From positions 1 through 31,772 of IMG/VR virus record IMGVR_UViG_3300042518_000811: a stretch of 31,772 bases of DNA, one strand, 5' to 3'. Below the pieces are notes generated by a model. It did no database searches. It was not told the origin of the DNA and saw only the letters and a program-made list of their open reading frames with translations. Every line of letters begins with the position of its first letter. The stretch's first letter is position 1. Positions 14,949 to 22,568 of the stretch are shown one piece after another. Source of the stretch: a virus. Both the position numbers and the translations under genes were made by a program.

Positions 14949-16805
14949 TTAGCCTTCATCGTCATCGACGGCATCCATCTGTGCCGCGCGGGCCGCAGCC
15001 CATGACGCACCCGCATCGCCGCCCCACAAGGCCCACGCGATACGGCCAGCAGACGGATAACCGTCCTGCCCCGGCTTGAATCCTTCGCCCTGCTTATCGA
15101 CTTCGTGACGGGCAAAATAGCTGTTCATGCGGCGAATCGTGTCCGGTGAAAGATTGGCGCGGTTCATTAAGTCACGCGCGCGGGCGACTCCGACTTCCGT
15201 GCCGCCGCGTCCGTATTCCTCGCGCCACTCAAGGCCGCGCTTGGCCTCGACCGCGAGGGCGGCGGTTGGCTTAAAGTTGATGTGTGCGTATTTCTTGGGG
15301 ATCGCAAACTGCGATAGCTCCTGCTCCGGTGCGGACGGCGCGGGAGCCGTGACCGGGGCGCGGTTGGGATCGGTAGCGATAGACTCTTTGCCTCCGCTAA
15401 TCTCGGCAGGGCTTACGTCCATTTCTTCCGCAAGCTCGCGGATATAAGCCGCCTCCTTGGCGCGCTGCCTCATGCTCGCCTGCCAATCGTGGCCTGCCTC
15501 GCCGTAGAGTTCGGCGGCGGTCGCCAGACCCATGCGCCAGAGTTCGATGTCGGCGCGCGCGTCACGGCCTGCGTCGATGCTGACTGACCCCGGCCATTGC
15601 CATTGACCGAGAGTGACTTCGGGGCGGTTCGGCAGGAGGCGCTTTGCGGCGGCATCCATCAAGGCGAGGCGCACGACCTTGTTCAAGAATTGCGCCTCCA
15701 ACTGATAGCGCCAGAAGTCGAAAGTGCGCTCGGCTTGGCGAAGGTCTTTGCGCGCTTCCGGGCCTGCGCTGGTGCGGTCGAGGATGACGCGGGCGGAAGC
15801 ACCAAGGGCGCGGCACATCCGGTTCTCCAAGTATTGCACGAAGTTGGCGAAGGCGGCGGCAGGACGGTCGCCGCTCTTGAACATCTCCATCGACTCGCCC
15901 GTGTTGAGGTAGTTAATGCGCCCCGGCTCCAGCGCCGTCAGCTTAATCTCGTTGCCAAATTGGTCTTTCTCCCCGCGCAGCACGGAAGCAAGTTCCTCGT
16001 CCGCGCCGTATTCGGTCTTGACCACGCCCGCCTGTGAGGACGCCCACCGCGCGGCGAGCTTTTCGTATTCGATCAAGTCGGCTACGTCCTGCGCGTCATC
16101 GAGCATCGGCGCGAGAACCGAGCGGCCCCGGTATTCGTCGGGACGGGTGAAGTTGGCGATGTGGCAGAAGTTCTCCGCGTCGATTTCCTCAAAGTTCAGA
16201 TAGCTGCCTGCGCGGTTGCGCTCGTAGACGCGGTATTTCAGCGGACGCCCGCGCGGGTCGATCTGCACCCCGCCGATATAGGCAGGGTCGTTAAGGTCGA
16301 GGTCAATGTCCCGCCCGATCCGGTCAGCGGTCACGGTCTGAAGTTTGAGGTCATCCCCGTCGCGGACAAGGATGACGCCGCAATCGCCATCGACAAGGAC
16401 GGCGCGGAAGACTAGTTGCGTAAGGCAAAGGAGCGAGTGGCGTCCGGTCAAGTCGCAGTTGGCGAACCACTGATTCAGATACGCCTCAACGTCTTGGTCG
16501 AGAGCCGTGTCGCCCGTGCGAGCTTGGTAGGAAAGCGTGCCTGCCGTGTGAATGACGAAATGAGTGAGGATCGCGCGAACGGTGGAGAAGTTATCGTCCA
16601 AGTCGCGGGCGCGATTCATTAACCGGATGCGCTCGGTCGTTCCCCCGATCTGCTCGGCGGGCATATTCTGGCGAGCCTGCGGGCGGGCGCGGGTAATCTT
16701 GGCCGCGTCGAAGCGCGAAAAAGCGGTTAGCTTCTGCCGTGCAACCTCCCGGCGCAGGGCTGCGCGGGGGCTGAACAGGGCGATGGTCTGATCAACAAGG
16801 TTCAT
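14949..16805 (-). CDS. Portal protein, lambda gpB type, with an extra C-terminal domain (618 aa)
   Basis: Residues ~1-480 match lambda-type portals: a basic N-terminus, NRARDLDDNFSTVRAILTHF, FRAVLVDGDCGVILVRDGDD, the stem/crown pattern DRPAAAFANFVQYLENRMCR followed by SARVILDRTSAGPEARKDL, and QWQWPGSVSIDAGRDARADI. It forms the dodecameric DNA channel at one capsid vertex. From about residue 511 there is an added domain (GLEWREEYGRGGTEVGVARA, then YPSAGRIAWALWGGDAG), a module I recognise from other phage head proteins but whose function I do not know. The start is a TAATG overlap with the gpW-like gene. Confidence 0.85.
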   Translation of the reverse strand: MNLVDQTIALFSPRAALRREVARQKLTAFSRFDAAKITRARPQARQNMPAEQIGGTTERIRLMNRARDLDDNFSTVRAILTHFVIHTAGTLSYQARTGDTALDQDVEAYLNQWFANCDLTGRHSLLCLTQLVFRAVLVDGDCGVILVRDGDDLKLQTVTADRIGRDIDLDLNDPAYIGGVQIDPRGRPLKYRVYERNRAGSYLNFEEIDAENFCHIANFTRPDEYRGRSVLAPMLDDAQDVADLIEYEKLAARWASSQAGVVKTEYGADEELASVLRGEKDQFGNEIKLTALEPGRINYLNTGESMEMFKSGDRPAAAFANFVQYLENRMCRALGASARVILDRTSAGPEARKDLRQAERTFDFWRYQLEAQFLNKVVRLALMDAAAKRLLPNRPEVTLGQWQWPGSVSIDAGRDARADIELWRMGLATAAELYGEAGHDWQASMRQRAKEAAYIRELAEEMDVSPAEISGGKESIATDPNRAPVTAPAPSAPEQELSQFAIPKKYAHINFKPTAALAVEAKRGLEWREEYGRGGTEVGVARARDLMNRANLSPDTIRRMNSYFARHEVDKQGEGFKPGQDGYPSAGRIAWALWGGDAGASWAAARAAQMDAVDDDEG

Positions 16806-17050
16806 TATGAGCGGACGCCCGCAAAGGAAGCGTAGGTCGTGCGGCGGCGGCTACCGGAGGCGCGGTCGATGGCGGCGGTAAGATCGCCAAGCGTATTCCT
16901 CATTTCCGTGAGATTGGCGCGGGACAGGCTGCGACCGCCGATGGAATAGCTAACGCCGTTGGTGGCAATCGCCTTGATGGCGGCAACATACTCGTCGCGC
17001 AACTCCTCTAAAGTGGCGACGGGTAGTCCGTAGAAGTCAGAACGAGCCAT
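16805..17050 (-). CDS. gpW-like head-tail connector (81 aa)
   Basis: An 81-aa protein with the gpW pattern: a helix (TLEELRDEYVAAIKAIATNG), a beta hairpin (VSYSIGGRSLSRANLTE) and a second helix (MRNTLGDLTAAIDRASGSRR). gpW closes the filled head and helps form the tail attachment site. It sits immediately upstream of the portal gene, as W does in lambda (A-W-B), and ends in a TAATG overlap. Its TTGACAG box lies inside the 3' end of the preceding 65-aa gene. Confidence 0.75.
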   Translation of the reverse strand: MARSDFYGLPVATLEELRDEYVAAIKAIATNGVSYSIGGRSLSRANLTEMRNTLGDLTAAIDRASGSRRRTTYASFAGVRS

Positions 17051-17205
17051 GACTCTGACGAACTGTCAAAGCGGTCGAAGTCCTTGAGCGATGGCCGGAC
17101 GCGCAAAAACTCTTCGATGCCGACATTGTCGTCGCCAAACCAAAGCTCTTCTTCGTCTTGCTGAAGCTGGCTGCGATACTCAACATCGCAATAGGCTCTG
17201 TGCAT
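17008..17205 (-). CDS. Hypothetical acidic protein (65 aa)
   Basis: An acidic 65-aa protein, starting at the ATG at 17205 (a GTG at 17211 is possible). It has clustered Asp, Glu and Trp residues (QQDEEELWFGDDNVGIEEFL) and a Ser-rich end that reads through the gpW start box. It overlaps the gpW gene by 43 nt. It could be an inhibitor or DNA mimic given its charge, but that is a guess. The open frame and even codon use make it a probable gene, with modest certainty. Confidence 0.5.
   Translation of the reverse strand: MHRAYCDVEYRSQLQQDEEELWFGDDNVGIEEFLRVRPSLKDFDRFDSSSESWLVLTSTDYPSPL
17064..17069 (-). promoter_or_regulatory. TTGACA start-associated box, 13 nt before the ATG at 17050
   Basis: TTGACAG within the 3' coding end of the 65-aa gene, upstream of the gpW start. 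No Shine-Dalgarno sequence lies between box and ATG. Confidence 0.65.
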
Positions 17206-17218
17206 AAGCACATAATCC

Positions 17219-17338
17219 CTAAAGCCCTAGCAATCGCAAGACCACTTTCGCCGTGGCCTCGACCGACCAGACAAAGCCCAAGGCAGCAAAGCAAAACAGG
17301 AAGACCGGGATCATGCTCCCGCGCGGTTGGTCGTTCAC
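17219..17338 (-). CDS. Small single-pass membrane protein (39 aa)
   Basis: A GTG at 17338 forms a GTGA overlap with the stop of the 181-aa gene and opens a 39-residue frame. Residues ~9-26 (MIPVFLFCFAALGFVWSV) form one clear transmembrane helix, flanked by a short polar N-terminus and a basic C-terminal helix (TAKVVLRLLGL). It may be a membrane anchor, holin-like or superinfection-exclusion peptide; nothing identifies it further. The overlap with the upstream gene is the main support for it being translated. Confidence 0.55.
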   Translation of the reverse strand: MNDQPRGSMIPVFLFCFAALGFVWSVEATAKVVLRLLGL

Positions 17339-17880
17339 AAGCCAAACTCCGTCTTGAGTTGCATCGCCAGTTTCGCCAAGCGGTCGAACTCGTAGAGGAA
17401 GTCACGGGCTGCGTCCCGTTGCCATTCGGAGGGCAAGCGGTATTGCGTCTTGAACGAGAGCGTGAAGGGCGGGCGATCCTTCTCCCCTTCCCCGCCTTCG
17501 GCCTTCGGCTCCGGGTCGGGCAGGATGCCCGTGATTCGGTAAGCGTCATTCAGTCCCTTCGGGTTCTCGTTCAAAAGCGAATCTAGATTCGTTTTTGCGA
17601 GCTTCATCCATTTTTGCAGTGTGCGGATTCCGCGCTCGCCAGCGTTAGCCTCAAGCCATTCTTGAAACTCGCCGTGCGGCACGACTTCCTTTGCCTTGAG
17701 ACAGACGGCCCCCGCGTTCCATGCGTGGCGGATGGCAAGCTCGGCCCCGGCTTGAGCAAGGGCCGCGCAGCGGTCGGCTTCGTCGGCGCAGCGTTTTAGC
17801 TCTGCGGCACAAGTGTCTGCATCAATGCAGAGCGCAAGGTCGAGAGACGGTTGTATGAGTTGGAGTTCGGTTGTTTGCAT
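17335..17880 (-). CDS. DUF3102-like protein (181 aa)
   Basis: The central block, about residues 40-100 (HAWNAGAVCLKAKEVVPHGE, FQEWLEANAGERGIRTLQKW, MKLAKTN), is the signature I associate with DUF3102, a helical domain common in phage and plasmid proteins of unknown function, possibly DNA-binding. A Pro/Glu linker (PDPEPKAEGGEGEKDRPP) leads to a C-terminal helical part. The N-terminus overlaps the 3' end of the HTH gene by 85 nt. The leader before the ATG is A-rich (AAAAGAAAAATT). It belongs to the cassette between terminase and gpW. Confidence 0.65.
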   Translation of the reverse strand: MQTTELQLIQPSLDLALCIDADTCAAELKRCADEADRCAALAQAGAELAIRHAWNAGAVCLKAKEVVPHGEFQEWLEANAGERGIRTLQKWMKLAKTNLDSLLNENPKGLNDAYRITGILPDPEPKAEGGEGEKDRPPFTLSFKTQYRLPSEWQRDAARDFLYEFDRLAKLAMQLKTEFGL

Positions 17881-18419
17881 AATTTTTCTTTTCGTATTTG
17901 GTGAACCCGCAGGGCGCGGGTTCGATATGATTCGCGGGCGGTGTCAGACTTCATGTGCCGCGCGGTCGGCAAATCCAAATCGTCCTTGATCGAAACGATG
18001 ACCTTGGAGACGGCGGCACGGGTCACGCCGTATTTCTTGGCAATCTCGGTCTGCGACTCGGGCTTGCGGTTGATGACGGCGAGATAACATTCCGCTTTCA
18101 TCGCGGTCTGCCGTGTCTGCGAGTTGGTCAACGCTTGCAGGAGGCGGATCGCCGCCTCATCCCCGAAGGTGCGCGAGGCTTGGCCCCCGCCCTCCTGCTG
18201 CTCGTAGTCCTTCCAGAACTCCTTGAAGACTTCCAGTGACCACCAATCCAGCAAGGCGCGAAAAGACGCAAGCTGCGCGGGAGCGGCTACGCGACAGCGT
18301 GCGTCTAAAAATAAATCTTCCGCAGTATCGTGCGGCAGTTCCGGGCCGCAGGATGCTTCGTTGTAATCAGCGGGATCAGCGTGTTTGGAGTCGTGGGTTA
18401 TCACGACTCCGGGCGGCAC
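17796..18419 (-). CDS. Helix-turn-helix DNA-binding protein (207 aa)
   Basis: A 207-aa protein with a clear helix-turn-helix at about residues 122-142 (SQTEIAKKYGVTRAAVSKVI), the pattern of small phage or plasmid regulators and sigma-like domains. The N-terminal 60 residues are polar, the middle helical (LLDWWSLEVFKEFWKDYEQQ), and the C-terminus basic. The start is a GTG at 18419; no in-frame ATG lies close upstream. It could regulate late transcription or bind packaging DNA like a small-terminase relative. It overlaps the next gene by 85 nt, a long overlap for this genome. Confidence 0.6.
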   Translation of the reverse strand: MPPGVVITHDSKHADPADYNEASCGPELPHDTAEDLFLDARCRVAAPAQLASFRALLDWWSLEVFKEFWKDYEQQEGGGQASRTFGDEAAIRLLQALTNSQTRQTAMKAECYLAVINRKPESQTEIAKKYGVTRAAVSKVIVSIKDDLDLPTARHMKSDTARESYRTRALRVHQIRKEKLCKQPNSNSYNRLSTLRSALMQTLVPQS

Positions 18420-18460
18420 GTAGGCTCATGGCGCGGAGATTACCACAAAGCGGGAATCGG

Positions 18461-18631
18461 TCAAATGGCCCCCCGGCGTTGCAACGCCTTGAGGCGGCGA
18501 ACCTCCCCGGACTTCTTCCCCGCTTCGGAGTAATGCGCCTTGCTGCGGGCCTTGGCCTTGCCCGTGCCTGCCGCCCCGCCTTTGCGCCCAAGGGCGGCGG
18601 CGGCTTTGCTGATGTCGGTTGCTTTGCTCAT
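18461..18631 (-). CDS. Small basic protein (56 aa)
   Basis: The ATG at 18631 is part of an ATGA overlap with the 47-aa gene. The 56 residues are very basic and Ala/Gly-rich: LGRKGGAAGTGKAKARSKAH, then SEAGKKSGEVRRLKAL. Similar short Lys/Gly proteins occur in many phages and plasmids, and they may bind nucleic acid. Function is unknown. Confidence 0.65.
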   Translation of the reverse strand: MSKATDISKAAAALGRKGGAAGTGKAKARSKAHYSEAGKKSGEVRRLKALQRRGAI

Positions 18632-18771
18632 ACGGCGCAAGGGCTGGCGGTTACGATATACTCGTCGCGGTCGAACTCGACCACGATGATGTTCTGCGGC
18701 TCGGCCTCGTCAAGCTCGGCCTTGGGGGCGGCGGGCTTGATCGGGAAGGGAATGATCTTGTCGGGTTTCAT
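18628..18771 (-). CDS. Hypothetical protein (47 aa)
   Basis: A 47-aa acidic protein with ATGA overlaps at both ends: its start overlaps the 61-aa gene and its stop overlaps the basic 56-aa gene. It has a Pro-rich N-terminus (KPDKIIPFPIKPAAPKAELD) and a short beta-like C-terminal part (NIIVVEFDRDEYIVTASPCA). Family not recognised. The double coupling is the evidence that it is translated. Confidence 0.6.
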   Translation of the reverse strand: MKPDKIIPFPIKPAAPKAELDEAEPQNIIVVEFDRDEYIVTASPCAV

Positions 18772-18953
18772 GCCGCCTCCCCGTCTAAGTCGATGGGCAA
18801 CTCAAGTTGCGGATCGGCGGCTTTGATGCGGGCCAGTTGCACGGTGTGCGCGTGGCGTATGATGATCTCAGTCAGCTTGAGAGCGGACGGGAGATCGTAG
18901 TCGTGCTGCGCGTTGAAGTGCGCGGCGGCGTGTGCGATTTCGTTGATGTTCAT
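18768..18953 (-). CDS. Hypothetical protein (61 aa)
   Basis: A 61-aa helical protein (AHAAAHFNAQHDYDLPSALK, then EIIIRHAHTVQLARIKAADP), histidine-rich, of no recognised family. It is the first of a short coupled set (61, 47 and 56 aa). Its leader carries the AACACAGAAC motif five bases before the ATG, one of the marks of the early/regulatory genes in this genome. Confidence 0.65.
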   Translation of the reverse strand: MNINEIAHAAAHFNAQHDYDLPSALKLTEIIIRHAHTVQLARIKAADPQLELPIDLDGEAA

Positions 18954-18958
18954 TGTGT

Positions 18959-18968
18959 GTTCTGTGTT
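18959..18968 (-). promoter_or_regulatory. AACACAGAAC leader motif before the 61-aa gene
   Basis: An exact 10-mer on the minus strand, 5 nt upstream of the ATG at 18953, inside an A/C-rich leader. The same 10-mer occurs at three other starts. Confidence 0.6.
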
Positions 18969-18986
18969 CGGTGTGTTGATAGAAAA

Positions 18987-19730
18987 TTAGGCGGCGACCG
19001 CCATGAGCTTTTCTTCGATGGCCTCGTAAGCGGCGTTATATGCCTTGCTGTTGCGGCGTCCGCTCCACTTGGCGACGATTTCCATCAAGATGCCGATGGC
19101 GCGGTCGCTCGGCTCGCGGCCCGCAAGGAGATCGCGGCAAACGCTACCGGAAAAATCCTCGCCCTCGGAGCAGGCGCGGATAGTGTCCTCGCCAAAGGCG
19201 GCGATGATGGCTTGGCATCTGCTCTCGCGAACGGCCTTCGCAGCGGCGTGCATGGGCGCGACAAGTTCCCCGCAAAGCGCCTGCGTGCGAAGACGGCCCT
19301 CGCCGGTAGCAAAGCTGCCAGCGAACCAATCGACGTAGTCTGGGTCTTCGGCAAAGACGTCGCGCACGGAGCGGCCTTGGTATTTGCCAAACTGAAACAC
19401 GCTCCAGTCGGTTTCGGCCAACTCGCGCTCGCGCTTGGCCTTAACCTCGGCAACTTCAGCGTGCGTTCGCTTGGTGCGAATCTGCGCGGCGTCGAGGCCA
19501 ACCTTGGTCGCGCAATCGGAGCCAATAGCGCGCACAACGCCGTTCTCATCGCGGATGATAACGTGGTGAATGATGCCCATGCCGCAATGCGAGCAGCAGC
19601 CCGCGTTGCGCGGAGCAGACATCAGCGCGAGGTTGTAAGCGGTCGGGTTGTGTTCGGCCAAGCTCGGAGACGGCAGCGAGTAGTAGCCGATGATTTCCGC
19701 GGTGCGGATGGTGCGGGATTGCGTGGTCAT
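18987..19730 (-). CDS. Zinc-binding protein with DUF3820-like segment (247 aa)
   Basis: Two recognisable parts. First is a cysteine cluster at about residues 44-49 (GCCSHCG), with a further Cys near residue 73 (IGSDCATKVG), that could bind zinc. Second is the segment WSVFQFGKYQGRSVRDVFAE followed by DPDYVDWF, the pattern of the DUF3820 domain found at the end of some exonucleases and helicases. The C-terminal half is helical. It starts 2 nt after the stop of the 78-aa gene. A role in DNA metabolism or regulation is possible but not shown. Confidence 0.6.
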   Translation of the reverse strand: MTTQSRTIRTAEIIGYYSLPSPSLAEHNPTAYNLALMSAPRNAGCCSHCGMGIIHHVIIRDENGVVRAIGSDCATKVGLDAAQIRTKRTHAEVAEVKAKRERELAETDWSVFQFGKYQGRSVRDVFAEDPDYVDWFAGSFATGEGRLRTQALCGELVAPMHAAAKAVRESRCQAIIAAFGEDTIRACSEGEDFSGSVCRDLLAGREPSDRAIGILMEIVAKWSGRRNSKAYNAAYEAIEEKLMAVAA

Positions 19731-19731
19731 G

Positions 19732-19968
19732 TTAGGCGACCTCCGTTGAATTCACCAACGTGAGCCGCTGCTTGGCGACCCACGTTCTGACGTTGAGAGA
19801 AAACGCTTTGCCGCCGCGAATGTCGCCGGGGCTGACAAACCACTCGCGCGTCCAGTGAACGCGAGCGCGGTTGCCGTTTTCTTCGATGATGGTTCCCTCG
19901 CGAGTGCAGCGCGGCGAATACGCATAGCGCACGACTTGCGAGGCGGGTTGGGTGTTCTGTGTGCTCAT
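19732..19968 (-). CDS. Hypothetical SH3-like protein (78 aa)
   Basis: The frame is open further upstream, but the ATG at 19968 lies just downstream of a good promoter and its first codons carry a near-copy of the AACACAGAAC motif (MSTQNTQP), so I start there. The 78 residues have short alternating strands (CTREGTIIEENGNRARVHWT, then REWFVSPGDIRGGKAFSLN), resembling a small SH3-like or beta-barrel domain. It is the first gene of the cassette between terminase and gpW. Function unknown. Confidence 0.6.
   Translation of the reverse strand: MSTQNTQPASQVVRYAYSPRCTREGTIIEENGNRARVHWTREWFVSPGDIRGGKAFSLNVRTWVAKQRLTLVNSTEVA
19954..19963 (-). promoter_or_regulatory. Variant of the AACACAGAAC leader motif
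   Basis: CACACAGAAC, one base different from the 10-mer, lies just inside the coding start of the 78-aa gene, as the exact motif does at the ERF gene. Confidence 0.4.
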
Positions 19969-19977
19969 AACCCCGAC

Positions 19978-20007
19978 AAGATAAAGCCAAGCGTTTGCCC
20001 TTGTAAA
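19978..20007 (-). promoter_or_regulatory. Sigma70-like promoter of the mid-genome cassette
   Basis: TTTACA (20002-20007) and TATCTT (19978-19983) are separated by 18 nt on the minus strand. Transcription would begin only a few bases before the ATG at 19968, giving a very short or absent leader. GCCCTT/AAGGGC repeats overlap the -35 box and could be an operator. Confidence 0.55.
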
Positions 20008-20069
20008 GGGCATAAGGTCACTTTTTTCATCTTTTTTTTCATCCCCCTAAACCCCTGCAAATGACCGCT

Positions 20070-21881
20070 TTACGGGGTCGCCTTCTCTGACGGACGCTCG
20101 GCGGCGGGGGTCAAAACCTTGGCGAGCAGGGCGGCGACCACTTGCATTTTCTCGCAGTCGCGCAAGTGGTTGTCTTTGCCTTTAGGCACAACCCATTTGT
20201 ATGACACTGCTCCGGTGGCAGCGTTGCGAACGCGCTTCTTGACGGTGCTTGCCATGTGCTGATGCCAATCAACCGGGAAGTCGCGCGGGAACTCCCATCG
20301 CGGCGGATCGGTTCGACGCAACGCGGCAAGGATATCTTCACAGGTCGGGGCGCTGAATTTAATCACCGGACAATTCCTGCGCGGCAATGTGCCAGCGTCC
20401 CACCTCCCGCCGCCCGCAGGATCGCCGCGCTCTGGCTTGGCATACGCTCGCTGCACGCGCTTGCCGCCGTCGATCCATGTGAAGCTCTCGTTGTCCGATC
20501 CGCGCAGGGAAACCCATCCGAAACGGCAGCACATGAAATAGACCTCGCGGGTGGCGAAGGCGCTATCGACAAACACGCACGGCTGGCGGATTTCATTATC
20601 GGCGCGGATGCGCTCCAGATCATCCCATGTCTCGACGCGCCCCGCCCATCGGCCCCGGCTGCGCCCGTCTTTCGACCAATCACGGATAACAACCCAAAAG
20701 TGCCGACCGCCTGCGTCTTGAACGTCAATGGTCATGGCGCTGAAGTCGGCCTCGCCCCATCGGTCGCCCATTAAGTAGTCGCTCGCCGTGCGCGGCGTCT
20801 CTTGCTCTTTCTCAGCGTCATCTTCCCACGGCTCGGCCAGCACCGAGTTCACGTAGTCCTGCAAGCCCATAAGGCTTTGCTTGTCCTGCAAGAACTTCAC
20901 GGCGAGGTTGCCGAAGGTGCGGCGTGGTGAATAAAAGCCGTTCAAGTGGTAACCGACATTCCCCGGCATGGCCGCGTCATTGGTGGCAACCCATCGCCCC
21001 TCGCGCAGCATCACGGTCTTGGCCCCGTCACGGATCACGCCCGCGCACTTGGGACATTCCATGCGTGCGCTATTGCGGACGGCTTTCAAGTCCCACGATC
21101 CATCCTCCTGCCGCGCGGACTGATCCCACTTGAGCATCGATTGCTCGAAAGTGATTAGCTCCCGGCAGTGCGGGCAGGGCATAAAGTAGCGGCGTTGATC
21201 GCTCTCAAGGTAACTCTGCCATGCGGCCTCGTCTGGCGTCACCGGGGTCGTGGTGATGACGATCAAGTGCATCGGGTAGCTCGTCGTGCGCTGGATCGCC
21301 AACTGCACACTCGACGCTTCGCCGCGCGCCTTGGCGGGATATTTTCCAGCCTCGTCCATAACCAAAAGTCCCACGCTGCGTGACGCCAGGTTGCCCGGAC
21401 TGTTGCTGCCCGCGAACCAAAGCGGCATGGAGTTGAAGTGCATCTCCATGTTTTTGAATTTGTCCGGATCGCTCGGCTTGTGCTTGGCGAGGACGGCGTT
21501 GGCCTCGATGAGTCGTTGCCATCTCGATTCGCTGAAGCTCTGCGCGTTGCGGCTGTTGTCCATGACCCACAAAGTCGGCGCAGGCGATCGGTCGAGGCGG
21601 TAGGCAATGCCGAGCATGATGGCCGTGGATTTGTTGCTCTGCGCGGCCCAGATCAGCGTCATCTTGCGAACGCCGCTCTTGGGATGGAACGCATCCATCG
21701 GCTCGTTCATGTAGGGGAACATAGCCGTGCGAAACGGCCCCGGCGCGCTCGTCATGCCGCGCGGCAGTTCGATGTGAGCCTCGGCCCACTGCGTCACGGT
21801 CTGGTCTTGGTGCGGCTTATGGGTTGCACACGCCGCTTCCCAAATCCAACGGCGGTCAGACTTGATCCACGGCAAGGACAT
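20070..21881 (-). CDS. Terminase large subunit, GpA family (603 aa)
   Basis: The packaging motor and nuclease. The N-terminal ATPase has a Walker A-like WAAQSNKST at residues 78-86 and Walker B GLLVMDEAG at ~171-179. Two CxxC pairs (CPHC at ~236, CPKC at ~276) may bind zinc. The C-terminal nuclease has an acidic residue in MTIDVQDAGG (~383-392) and a second in CVFVDSAF. Length and motif order match lambda gpA-type terminases, which act at cos sites. Its start overlaps the small subunit gene by 26 nt. Confidence 0.9.
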   Translation of the reverse strand: MSLPWIKSDRRWIWEAACATHKPHQDQTVTQWAEAHIELPRGMTSAPGPFRTAMFPYMNEPMDAFHPKSGVRKMTLIWAAQSNKSTAIMLGIAYRLDRSPAPTLWVMDNSRNAQSFSESRWQRLIEANAVLAKHKPSDPDKFKNMEMHFNSMPLWFAGSNSPGNLASRSVGLLVMDEAGKYPAKARGEASSVQLAIQRTTSYPMHLIVITTTPVTPDEAAWQSYLESDQRRYFMPCPHCRELITFEQSMLKWDQSARQEDGSWDLKAVRNSARMECPKCAGVIRDGAKTVMLREGRWVATNDAAMPGNVGYHLNGFYSPRRTFGNLAVKFLQDKQSLMGLQDYVNSVLAEPWEDDAEKEQETPRTASDYLMGDRWGEADFSAMTIDVQDAGGRHFWVVIRDWSKDGRSRGRWAGRVETWDDLERIRADNEIRQPCVFVDSAFATREVYFMCCRFGWVSLRGSDNESFTWIDGGKRVQRAYAKPERGDPAGGGRWDAGTLPRRNCPVIKFSAPTCEDILAALRRTDPPRWEFPRDFPVDWHQHMASTVKKRVRNAATGAVSYKWVVPKGKDNHLRDCEKMQVVAALLAKVLTPAAERPSEKATP

Positions 21882-22467
21882 CGGGCGGCTGGCTCATGGT
21901 GACCATGTATTTGTTGTTCGACCAATCGGTCATCACGTTGGCCGACAACTGCGGATCGGACGGGTTGCACTGTGCCGCCAACTCCTGCGGCATGGACTCG
22001 ACCAAGGCCCGCGCCTTGCCCAAAAATTCGTTGAAGACGGCCAGCACATCGTCGCGCCGAATCAAGTTGCCCGCTTCGATTTCCGTTTCGGCCATGTCGC
22101 GCTTGGCGATGCGAACGGTATCGCGGGCCTCTTTGAGCGCGCGGTTGGCGGCGGCAAGCTCGGCGGTCGAAGCGGATTGCTCGGCGGCTTCCATGCAGCG
22201 GATGACGATGGCTTGCAGGCGCTCAAGTTCCTGCGGCCCGCCCTCTGGATCGTAGGTCGGCAGCTTGGTATGGACTGCTCCGCTCGGTTTGTCGGGCTTG
22301 CCCCCGGCAGGACGGCGGGTTGTGGCGCTGTCGATGCGGGCGCGGCGGTTGGCTCGACGCCACGCCTGCGCGGCTTCGGGTGAGTCTGTCGGCATCCCGT
22401 CCTTCGCATCTCTGGCGATGGTAGCAATTCCGACTCCGAGTTGTTCGCTTAGTTTCCGGTAGCCCAT
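21856..22467 (-). CDS. Terminase small subunit, Nu1-like (203 aa)
   Basis: Directly upstream of the large subunit, overlapping it by 26 nt. The N-terminus is a short winged-helix type DNA-binding segment (YRKLSEQLGVGIATIARDAK), as in lambda gpNu1, followed by a basic linker. A long helical region follows (EAAEQSASTAELAAANRALK, then EARDTVRIAKRDM) for oligomerisation, and a C-terminal part likely contacts the large subunit. A GTG at 22479 is possible, but the ATG at 22467 has the TTGACA box at the standard distance and starts MGYRKL. Confidence 0.75.
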   Translation of the reverse strand: MGYRKLSEQLGVGIATIARDAKDGMPTDSPEAAQAWRRANRRARIDSATTRRPAGGKPDKPSGAVHTKLPTYDPEGGPQELERLQAIVIRCMEAAEQSASTAELAAANRALKEARDTVRIAKRDMAETEIEAGNLIRRDDVLAVFNEFLGKARALVESMPQELAAQCNPSDPQLSANVMTDWSNNKYMVTMSQPPDVLAVDQV

Positions 22468-22568
22468 GCGAACGTTCACATTGTCAAATGCGAACAGATC
22501 ACAAAAAAACGTCGAGAGTCGCGTGCAACCCCGATGGCGTTAAAGCGGAAGCCTTCAAACTCAACGAC
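22468..22568 (-). other. Intergenic region upstream of the small terminase; possible cos region
   Basis: A 101-nt gap between HNH and small terminase genes, otherwise rare in this genome. It holds the palindrome GAACGTTC (22470-22477), repeated GCGAAC/GTTCGC elements, and the TTGACA box. GpA-type phages often carry cos just upstream of the small terminase gene. A cos is plausible here but no cohesive-end sequence can be identified by eye. Confidence 0.3.
22482..22487 (-). promoter_or_regulatory. TTGACA start-associated box, 14 nt before the ATG at 22467
   Basis: TTGACAA lies 14 nt (from the hexamer) upstream of the small terminase ATG and 2 nt before an alternative GTG start. Confidence 0.55.

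Noticed and set aside
18807-19763. A plus-strand frame of 318 codons opposite the zinc-binding gene
   Set aside because: Same situation: antisense to a coupled minus-strand gene, no promoter or start signal, composition typical of a shadow frame.
21205-21789. A 194-codon minus-strand frame inside the large terminase gene
   Set aside because: It is the out-of-frame reading of a gene with clear Walker motifs; it has no start signal and no recognised pattern, unlike the methyltransferase second frame.
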